NCBI GenBank assembly: GCA_951217055.1
Contig: OX578283.1
Coordinates: 28,147,427-28,211,426, forward strand
Length of the DNA: 64,000 bases
From: Gerris lacustris
Lineage: Eukaryota > Arthropoda > Insecta > Hemiptera > Gerridae
Direction of reading: 5' to 3'
The first letter of the stretch is position 1; every line of letters starts with the position of its first letter. Made by a program: the position numbers and the translations under genes. The notes beneath the pieces are model-generated. The model saw nothing but the letters and a program-made list of their open reading frames with translations. It was not told the origin of the DNA and made no database searches. Positions 56,801 to 64,000 of this stretch are shown here, one piece after another.

Positions 56801-59800
56801 ACTTTTCTGGAGTGATTTAAATAATTTGACGAGGAAATTAGACATCAGCATACTAGCTTATCTGACACTTTGGTGACTTTACGTAGCTAATTTTATCCGC
56901 GATGACTACAGTAAACTAACTGAAGTACCAGATTCGCTATTTCTGCAGAGTCATAAACGTTATCTAGGTAGTTTGGTAAATAAATTCCGGTTGATTGAGA
57001 GAATTTTAAACGTCCTACACATAAGAAACTTTGCCAGAGTTTAGATCTTATATAAAGAGTTAAATGTACCACATCAGTGCAGATTTGCAAATTTTGCAGT
57101 TTCGCAAGTTTGCCAGAGAGGGGACGAATATGTAATGTTGATAATATAATTGTTATTGATTTATATAATGTTAGTGAAAAAAAAAAAATCCGAATATATT
57201 TACTTCACATAAATGACAACCATCTAGAGAGCTTATCTTAAACCTTATTTTCTTATATACTATGCAGTGACTTCAATAGCATCTTCCACAATATAAGTCA
57301 AGTTATATCCAACATTATTAATTAGATCTGAAAATTTTTTAAGATACCGAAAAAATAAAAATAATATAAAAGCAGATTTAAGATGTCTATTGTCTAAGAT
57401 AAAAATAAAAATATTTTTGAAAAATAAGAGAGAACAAATTAAAATAATTACAAGATAAAAAGAACTTTTTATATACTACGTTTTTAAATTTTCTGTTGAA
57501 TCATATGCAATGTTGATAATATAATTGTTATTGATTTATATAATGTTAGTGGAAAAAAAAAATCCGAATATATTTACTTCACATAAATGATAACCATCTA
57601 GAGAGCTTATCTTAAACTATAAAAGGATAAATCTCAGAACATCGGATCTCGAACACCGAATCTAAACCGTGCCATCGATATGCCCCCGTCTAGGGGACGG
57701 TAAGAGAAGAACAATGAATACAAGTAAAGAAGTACAGATGTAGAAAAATTAAACCGATACCTAGGACAGAAATTTAAACAAACCTGGTTGTCACACGTCA
57801 ATTAATTTATTTCTTTGTTTACTTTTCCTGTTTCGCTGTCATTCAATGTTTATCTCTTAATAAAAAATCACAACCCCGTCAAAATGAAGATCGTAAATAT
57901 GGGACACGTCAAAACAAATAAAATAACTTGCGGATTTTTCCCGAACTAACTTTCCATACAGCAAAATTTGCTGAAAACGAATTAAATTCTGCTGAAAGAT
58001 AGCTAAAAGTATTAAAATAATGCATTGTCATCATATTCTAAAAGCTTCAAATGCTTAGCTATTCGGGAAGTTAGTTAAAAATTGATTGCAATATTTGTAC
58101 TGGACAAACAAACAAGAAAGCAATCTAATAAATACGTAGTAAAATAATACTACTGATGCTACTTCCTTAACTGTTGCTCGAAAGTAAAATCGTATAAATA
58201 TTAGTTCAAAAAAATAAGTGAAGTGATAACTCACCTTGCCTTTACAGTATTCTCGGATTTGTTCGGAAGTTGAGGTTTTATTAGGTTTTAGCAAGACAGC
58301 AGCACATGCTTCCTCACCCATTCTTTCATCAGCCACTCCAAACACCTGAAAGATTTAGCAGTATTCAATTAAATATTAGTCAGAGCTATGAATAAGTAGA
58401 ATGGAATAGCATTATACATTATTAGTATAGCATATAACATAAAAATCAGGGGTGATAAACTTAAAACTTTCTCATATTAGACAGTGATAATGAATTTAAA
58501 TCCAATATTAGGTTTGTTCCAACCACCAGTTTCAAATTAGTCCGAGATCGACGTAATGCGCATGCGTGGTCATTGCATCAGTTGGCAATTGATTGGTTAT
58601 TTCGTTTTGATGGAACCCTCCTAAACCTGAACTCAAACCAAACTGTTTGATGTGGTAGGTTTTAGCACTATTATCAGAACACCTTGTTGAGTTTATCGTT
58701 TACTTCTACCTTTAACTTAAGCTGTGGTCCCTGTGATTTTGCATTCCTGTGCTATCAAACATACCTGAACTTATTAAATATTAAAGATATGGATGTGTCA
58801 ATGGTTGATGAAGACAATCCAGTTGCTTAAATCAAGGCCGGATTTAGGCCTAGGGGCTCGCACAACAAGGGGGTAGCACACCACAAAGATTTCCTTTTAT
58901 AATGCTAATCAACTCCGGTAAGCTTGAAAATTGGAAGTAAAACCTACATACTCATAGAGGACATGATGAAACACATGCACAAATTTTCAGAAATGTTTAT
59001 TTGATATATGAATTCACGATTTCATTTCGATTTACGCAATTCACAATTTTCGGCTTACTGTAGTGAGCCAGTTTTAGCAGAGTCATGGCATATATGTATT
59101 TTTATTAATATAATCATAAAGGCTCTTTTATTTTAATGAACAAATGTTAATCTTAGTCCAGTTGACGAAAGAAAATTGCGGAAATAAATTGGATTGTATC
59201 GATATTTGGTATAGTTGCTTGTAAATGGAATATCAAAAGTCCATCTTGGAAAATAGGTCCAATTTATATTTTTTTCACAAATATCTAGAAAATGTCATTA
59301 TATGCACAAAAATTCATTGTCACTTTCTTACAAAAACATTTTAATAAGTAAGAAGAGTTGATTCGCAAAGGCATATATGTTAAGAGAAAGGAGAATAATA
59401 GGCGAGCAAAACCAAAACATGAAGCGGAAGGTTGCGTTTCTGTTGACCCAAACTACTAGTCCCTGCCGCCGATCGCTGACTGCTCTGAATGGTCCAAAAC
59501 CAATCCGTGATTCAATCAGAGCCTAGTTGGAACAACAGACTAACAGTCAGAGTTTGTTCCTATTGGGCATGCGTCAGACAGTTTTAAACTAGTTTGAAGT
59601 GTGGTTGAAACAAACCTAATATCTTATTAAATAGTTTATAATTAAAAAAATTTAAAAACGGGTTCAACTAGTTGTTGTTAATATTTTGCAGTGCCTAAAT
59701 TTAGAGCTAAAATTCAATTGAAATCAGCCCAGTATCTCATAAAGATAATAGACATTTGGTTTCAGAACCACCTTAAAATGTGTAAATCTATCAAAATATT

Positions 59801-60871
59801 TTTTTTTTGTGCTATCACAATACTTCCTCTCTCTATATATATATTACATACATGAGAAAGTAAAACCTAACCTGAGCTTCCAATATATCTGGATGTTTTT
59901 CAAAGAATTCTTCAATTTCAATAGGAAATATATTCTCTCCGCCTCTAATGATGACGTCTTTCTTCCTTCCAATCACTTTACCATAGCCATTCTCATACAA
60001 AATAAACAGATCGCTACAACAAAATCAAATATTGGTTATAAAAATTATATCAGGTTTACACTACATTAGTATGAACATAGTTAGAAATAGCATTAAAATA
60101 TTTATCTAAGTGGGATAATAATACTTACATAATAGAGCATATTATTTTTTTAATTCTTTACTTCCTACTTCACAGAAAATACAAAGAAAGAGCTTTAAGC
60201 TTTTTATATACCCTGACCCTTCAGACTACTTTTTTCTAATAACAGTAAAGAAAATCAAGTGAGACAGTTTGGTAATGTCCAAAGAAAACGCATGGGGAAG
60301 TTCCTATAGTAATCTACAATGTAGAAGTCTAATACTTTATGCAGAAAAAAAAGGATGGAAAATTCATAAATCATCTGAGAGCTAAATTGTTTGGTTGTTG
60401 TCAGGTAAGTACAAAAATATGCTGTACAAACATAGTTACAGTAAGTAAACAATTATCTATAAAACTTAAAAGATAATTATGGTGGAGCAAGAGATTCACT
60501 AAAATTATAAATAAATCAAAACTAACTTTATTGAATTAATCTGGTTATTAACCACATAAATCATCTTCAGTGCTGGTAAGATGACGACTATAAATTTAAA
60601 AATGAAAGAGTCAATGCAAGATTCGAGGCATGATTTAAATCTGACTCTAGCCAAATTCCAGTGTAATAAAAAAAAGTCATTGGAAAATGTATTTATTTAT
60701 TCCTTAAGATAAAGCAAAATAAGATTATAATGTATTTTTACTGGTCTTATATTACTTTGCTTTGTAAGTTTCATCGCACATTTCCGTTTCCCCAATTTTA
60801 AACCACTTCCTGTGATTCAATCTTCCCCAAATTTTGCACATAAAAACAACTATGGTGAAGAATACAGAAAC

Positions 60872-60909
<38 letters not shown>

Positions 60910-63868
60910 GTCAAATTTATTTGCTTTTTAAGTTTCATCGCACACCTATTACCCCAATTTTGAACCACTTATCGTCATTCAATCTTCCCCAAATTTTGCA
61001 CATAGATACAACTAAGGTGAAGAATACAGAAACCAAAAAAAAAAAAAAAGTTGAAAATAAGACCAGTTTTGAAAAATGGCATTTTCATATTAATTATTAT
61101 AAACCCAGTAAGGATAGGACCATAATCCCTTTCTTCCATCAAACTAGGGATTTCATAAAATTAAAAAGATGGAGATAGAGAAAAAGATCTAATGGAAGAA
61201 TCTCCCTAGATGAAAGATTAATAACGTCCCTTCAGTGAACTCGGCCACTCTCTGAGAACAGATAGGCTTTGAAACCCTTTAGGCTTTAAGTTATCTTTTA
61301 CACCAAACAATAGTAGAAAACCAAATTAAGAATGAACTCTTAAATTAAAACTAATGTTTCGCACTAATTGGAATGAACTTACCCAGTTTTGATCCAGCGG
61401 CATTTTGTTATAGCTTCATCAGTAGCCTGTTCGTTACCATAGTATCCTAGCATAGTGCTGTATGATCTAAACCATGCTTCACCAGGTGTTCCAAACGGAA
61501 CCAATTTGCCATTTTCATCAACAACTTTTACCTGAATTAAAATAAAGAGCAATGAGGAAACATAATAATAACTAAAAGCATTCTACCATGATTTAGAAAA
61601 AATTTAAATCGGCTCGACAAACTTGAACATATAACATAGTAAAACTAAATGTAAAAGCCATGATATCTAATTTATGAATAAACATGATTATATAATGTCC
61701 AACCGGTGGTTGTTTATATTTCAGTTTTAATTTGCAGTGAGGCCACATTTATTTTTATTAAATATCTTGGGAAATAAGTTGTTTATTAGATAAATACTTT
61801 ACAGTCAAGAACCATTTAAAATATATATATTATTTTTTTTTTTAGAGTTTTTGAGGTGCAGCTTCTTCACAAGTAACCTAAAATTATTTTTTTTATAATT
61901 AATTTTATTAATTTTTTTTATAATTAATAATTTTTTAAATTTGATTCATTGTTCTTTTTAATTTGTTAAATTTTGAACATATTACTTTGGTTTATTGTTT
62001 ACAAGTTGACTCGCTTATTAGGGTCCGTAGGCAAAACCAAGGACCCTTATATTTTCCTGCGTGTGTCTGTCCAATGTGAAATTTGGCATGTACCTACCCA
62101 CATATTTTAAAAATATAGCGACTTCAAAAAAAATATTTTTCAAAAATATTAGGGTAAAAAAACTTAAGGGATAAATTTTTTTTTTTTTTCGACACCGTGA
62201 CGGGTATCATATGAAAGGGTACGTCGAGCTGATTACAAAAATATATCATTTTTTGGTTATAATTTTTATAGGGGGAGCGTAGGCAAGTTTGAAGTGGGTG
62301 TGAAACGTGTCCCCCCCCCCTTCTATCTCGCTTATGTGAAGTGCAAAAAATCTGAAAAAAATCCTGAACATTCTTCGACCAAAAGTAAAGATACCACTTT
62401 TTGGAAATTTCGAAAAAAATATTATTTTATTTTTTATAGACAAAATATGTTTTTTTATAACTATGGTCTTTTCGAGGTATTTATATGGTTGTAGTCCAGT
62501 TCAGTGGAAAAAAAAATACTTTATCAGTAGTTTGTTTATGTGTTTTGAGACTATCAGACCCATAGGATAGTTCTAAGTAAGCTTTTTAGCATTTAAAAAA
62601 ACACCCTCAATAGGGTACTACTTAAACTATAAGCAGGGTTGCCTACGGACCCTCCCTGTGTGCTGACTAGCACACACTTGACCTGTTTATTGTTAGCTTC
62701 TTTACTTGTTATTTTGATTTACTGTTAGCATTGGCTCCACAAATCTATACAGCATAGATTTAGAATACTTCGATACCTTAGCTCACAGATGTGTTAAGTG
62801 ACATTTTTTGTAAAATGAGGGTTAAGTGATAATCTGACCCTTTATGACCTATATTATCAAATGCACAGATGTGGTAAGTGTAGCATTGCTCTAATGGTGG
62901 TTTATATTAATGCCGAATGAAGTAAATACAGTCACTTTTCTGAACTGGAATACGCAGATGTGATAAGGGCTTTTACAACCATAGGCCACTATGAGAGGAG
63001 ACAGTTTAAAAGTCAAATGTGGTAAGTGATCACTTGTCACAACTCTTTAATTCCAACAAGTGATGTTTACATAACAAGAATATAACTGTAAATAACTCGA
63101 AATAGGTTTATGATCACTATTATCGAGCACTGAATATTCAAGTTCGTTTTCTGAGAAATCAGAATATTGTCACTTAACACATATCTATGAGCTAAGGTAT
63201 CAACTTTATAATGTGTAAATCCAGTGCTTGATTTCTTGAAATTGAGGTGCTGGAACTCCTGCCCTCTTTCTACCCCCCCCCCCCCAGGAAAATTTTGAGA
63301 AACTTATATAATTTAAAGTAGTATTTTTTATAAACAATTTCTTGATTAGCATGTCACGTGTTGCTGTAATACTCTCAATAAATAAATAGGCACTTAGTTT
63401 TGTACGAATAATTAAATCAACAAAACATTCCCTGTCTCACTTGCCCCGGGCCAGTTTTGGCACAGCATCTCTGCACAATACTATATATTACTTATACGAT
63501 CCCCCCACAAAGGTTTAAAGAAAACCTTTGTTGTTTCAGGTTATCATAATAATAAATATATTATTATTATTAACTACCAATCTAATAGAATTATTTAAAC
63601 TTTGATATCATAACTTTATTAGGATATTCCTTAAATTTTACGTTCTATTAGATTTAAATCTTAAGACGTTAAAAATTTATTCATATCCAACATACCAAAT
63701 AAATGCATTATTTTAAAATTATTCTGTTTTTCTTGAATTTGCTCAGAAAAAAGTATTTACCTCGGTGTGTTCTGCAACATATCCCACTGTAGTAGTTCTC
63801 AGTTCAAAAGATTCATCCGGCTTGTTGGTCATTAAAATAGGGCTAGTTTCTGTCATGCCGTAAGCTGA
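50201..63868 (-). CDS. ACSF2: Acyl-CoA synthetase family member 2-like, C-terminal five exons (partial)
   Basis: Join of 63868-63761, 61531-61383, 60013-59872, 58345-58235 and 50335-50201. All boundaries are GT-AG and phases fit, giving 214 residues plus stop. ANL-superfamily enzymes activate fatty acids to acyl-AMP and then acyl-CoA; ACSF2 acts on medium-chain acids in mitochondria. Visible motifs are YGMTETSP (ATP/AMP-binding), GEAWFRSYSTMLGYYGNEQA, the adenylate-binding Asp in TGDLF, the hinge GRKKDVIIRGGENIFPIEIE, RMGEEACAAV, and the C-terminal SGKVQKYKL with the catalytic Lys. The order ISHFKIPKYI...PKTASGKVQK is typical of ACSF2. The N-terminal two-thirds, including the P-loop, lies beyond the right edge. 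The end KKQAAAA carries no obvious targeting signal. Another ANL paralogue close to ACSF2 cannot be excluded. Confidence 0.9.
51395..51783. mobile_element. Long-TIR foldback element in ACSF2 last intron
   Basis: About 170-bp inverted arms at roughly 88% identity by eye. The left arm is 'agataagtaatttgatggct', 'gtagaggtgtgg' and 'gtcgttacaaacttttttca'. The right arm is its complement ending 'agccatcaaattacctatct'. No ORF; a 60-codon frame is incidental. Confidence 0.75.
51784..53120. other. Intronic stretch without genes
   Basis: AT-rich intron of the ACSF2-like gene. A C15 tract is at 52945-52959. No coding seen. Confidence 0.4.
53124..53281. mobile_element. Foldback element family I, copy 2
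   Basis: Ends 'gtacttaccacgggag' and 'ctcccttggtgcgtaaat', with AGTCATAGTACCCTCGC against GCTCAGGGAGTAATGACT inside and 'ctcggctgcgcctcaggaac' as in copy 1 at 10140-10330. More decayed than copy 1. Confidence 0.5.
53285..54690. other. Intronic AT-rich stretch
   Basis: Contains A/T homopolymers and an (ATT)n run at about 53843-53868. No gene. Confidence 0.4.
55323..55495. mobile_element. Nested foldback MITE
   Basis: TACTTCTTTAGATTGTTACT+CCCC at the left and its complement (GGGGAGTAACAATCTAAAGA+AGTG) at the right. The inner pair is AGTACATTAGACTA and TAGTCTAATGTACT around 'agcatccc'. Confidence 0.8.
55860..56570. repeat. Repeat family C cluster
   Basis: The family C text 'ggcctaggggcaaaa', 'tggtttcccctag', 'ggtaccgatcccccaagttt' occurs here as at 3825-4640. 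A 55-bp unit ('atgttagatgtaaaattttc', 'ttattttttgccat', 'cattccaaatct') is duplicated in tandem at 55994-56098. Confidence 0.6.
57252..58145 (+). repeat. Family B copy 3 (longest uninterrupted)
   Basis: Colinear with 945-2560 minus its insertions, from 'tatactatgcagtgactt' through 'taggggacggtaagagaaga' to 'aagaaagcaatctaataaat' and 'acgtagta'. It ends about 90 bp before the ACSF2 exon at 58235, near the intron 5' end. Confidence 0.75.
58235..58345 (-). CDS. ACSF2: ACSF2-like exon (penultimate)
   Basis: 37 residues, VFGVADERMGEEACAAVLLK to YCKGK. Acceptor TTTCAG, donor GTGAGT, phase 0 at both ends. Joins directly to ISHFK of the last exon. Confidence 0.93.
58508..59619. mobile_element. TIR element (1,112 bp) in ACSF2 intron, TA target
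   Basis: TTAGGTTTGTTCCAACCACC at the left against the complement of GGTTGAAACAAACCTAA at the right, with TA on both sides. The inverted similarity extends about 35 bp with mismatches. The interior has an older hAT-like terminus at 58834-58870 ('aaggccggatttaggcctag'). Confidence 0.65.
59690..59866 (-). repeat. Repeat family H end
   Basis: 'gagctaaaattcaattgaaa' and 'atcacaatacttcctctctc', with 'catgagaaagtaaaa' as at 12200-12440. It abuts the donor side of the 59872 exon; the GTTAGG donor is preserved. Confidence 0.45.
59872..60013 (-). CDS. ACSF2: ACSF2-like exon with hinge motif
   Basis: 142 nt, starting with one base that completes Gly of TGDLF and reading to HPDILEAQ. It contains GRKKDVIIRGGENIFP, the linker/hinge between N- and C-terminal domains. 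Acceptor TTGTTGTAG, donor GTTAGG. Confidence 0.93.
60740..61067 (+). mobile_element. Family E element, two-unit copy
   Basis: Bounded by ACTGGTCTTAT (60740-60750) and ATAAGACCAGT (61057-61067). Two 130-bp units each end in poly(A) (about 34 A to 60904, about 15 A to 61049). Opposite orientation to the five-unit copy at 8826-9644. The lysine-rich frame is spurious. Confidence 0.75.
61383..61531 (-). CDS. ACSF2: ACSF2-like exon
   Basis: 149 nt, VKVVDENGKLVPFGTPGEAW to RWIKTG, ending in two bases of a Gly codon completed by the next exon. Acceptor TAATTCAG, donor GTAAGT. Confidence 0.93.
62020..62653 (-). mobile_element. TIR element family D, copy 2 (634 bp)
   Basis: Perfect 15-bp inverted repeats AGGGTCCGTAGGCAA (62020-62034) and complement (62639-62653). 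Inverted orientation relative to 7587-8268. The adjacent palindrome 'gtgtgctgactagcacac' (62658-62675) is again shared. Confidence 0.65.
62772..63201. mobile_element. TIR element with repeated AGATGTG motifs (430 bp)
   Basis: GATACCTTAGCTCACAGATG + TGTTAAGTGAC at the left and the complement (GTCACTTAACACATATCTAT + GAGCTAAGGTATC) at the right. At least four further 'cagatgtggtaagtg'-like motifs lie between. No ORF. Confidence 0.7.
63221..63300 (+). mobile_element. Possible hAT-type terminus
   Basis: CAGTGCTTGATTTCTTGAAA followed by 'ttgaggtgctggaactcctg' and a C14 tract resembles the left end of insect non-autonomous hAT elements. The right end was not identified. Confidence 0.35.
63761..63868 (-). 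CDS. ACSF2: ACSF2-like exon with ATP/AMP motif
   Basis: 36 residues, SAYGMTETSPILMTNKPDES to VAEHTE. Acceptor TTGTTCTAG, donor GTAAAT. YGMTETSP is the conserved core loop of acyl-CoA synthetases. This is the most upstream exon seen; earlier exons lie past 64000. Confidence 0.92.
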
Positions 63869-64000
63869 CTAGAACAAAACAAATAAAGTTGAAAAGTTTT
63901 ACGTAATATTTGATAGAGAAGCATCATTTAGTTGATAAATTGTAGTATAAATTAATATAATCTAAAAGCCTCAAAATGTCTGTTTAGAGAAACTTGGTGG

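Larger units (their letters stand above)
54941..57127. mobile_element. Non-autonomous TIR element (2,187 bp) inserted in family B
   Basis: Perfect 32-bp terminal inverted repeats beginning TCGTCCCCTCTCTGGCAAAC (54941) and ending in its complement at 57127. ATA flanks both ends (54938-54940 and 57128-57130), and the empty site is seen in the neighbouring family B copy (about 57504-57512). No transposase ORF. It contains a nested palindromic MITE (about 55323-55495) and a family C cluster (about 55860-56560). Confidence 0.85.
54690..57240 (+). repeat. Family B copy 2, split by a 2.2-kb insertion
   Basis: 54690-54940 and 57128-57240 join into sequence nearly identical to 57252-57610. The shared text includes 'tatactatgcagtgacttca', 'atagcatcttccacaatata', 'gcagatttaagatgtctat' and 'aatgttgataatataattgt'. 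The two copies are a tandem pair. Confidence 0.85.

Overview
This is a gene-poor, AT-rich animal nuclear window, almost certainly from an arthropod and probably an insect. The reasons are a BEL/Pao LTR retrotransposon, jockey-like LINE relics, and two spliceable metazoan genes buried in dense miniature transposons. The order cannot be settled from the sequence alone (Hemiptera is only a guess). Almost every open reading frame in the window is a chance frame in low-complexity or repeat DNA. Only three coding entities are well supported.

Genes. (1) 42123-42539 (+) is a complete, intronless reading frame for Mediator subunit MED11. (2) On the minus strand, five exons between 63868 and 50201 splice cleanly (GT-AG, phases agreeing) into the C-terminal 214 residues of an acyl-CoA synthetase of the ACSF2 type. 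The 5' part of that gene lies beyond the right edge. The two genes are convergent, with stop codons about 7.7 kb apart. (3) 22048-24939 (+) is the single long ORF of a young BEL/Pao element (21707-25163). It has 198-bp LTRs differing at one base, a 5-bp target duplication, gag and protease, but an in-frame loss of reverse transcriptase, RNase H and the integrase core.

Layout. 1-21 kb has no cellular gene and is a patchwork of dispersed repeats: family A (~500 bp with a terminal hairpin), family B, foldback elements, 5S-rRNA-like repeats, a ZMYM1-like hAT transposase relic, and a GC-rich inverted-repeat element carrying a 75-bp minisatellite. 21.2-25.9 kb is a LINE 3' end split by the BEL/Pao insertion. 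25.9-41 kb holds more family A copies, a non-autonomous hAT with a perfect 8-bp duplication, LINE tails, and an inverted, MITE-interrupted copy of the MED11 3' flank. 42-50 kb holds MED11 followed by palindromes and a 1.9-kb inverted-repeat element. 50-64 kb is the ACSF2-like gene, whose four visible introns are packed with nested transposons; the last intron is 7.9 kb.

The most unusual signals are structural rather than genic. Two near-perfect palindromes of one family have arms identical within each copy but different between copies. Three elements share a CTACGTT terminus and TA target sites. An array of about 130-bp units is separated by homopolymer tracts. No new multigene system was seen.
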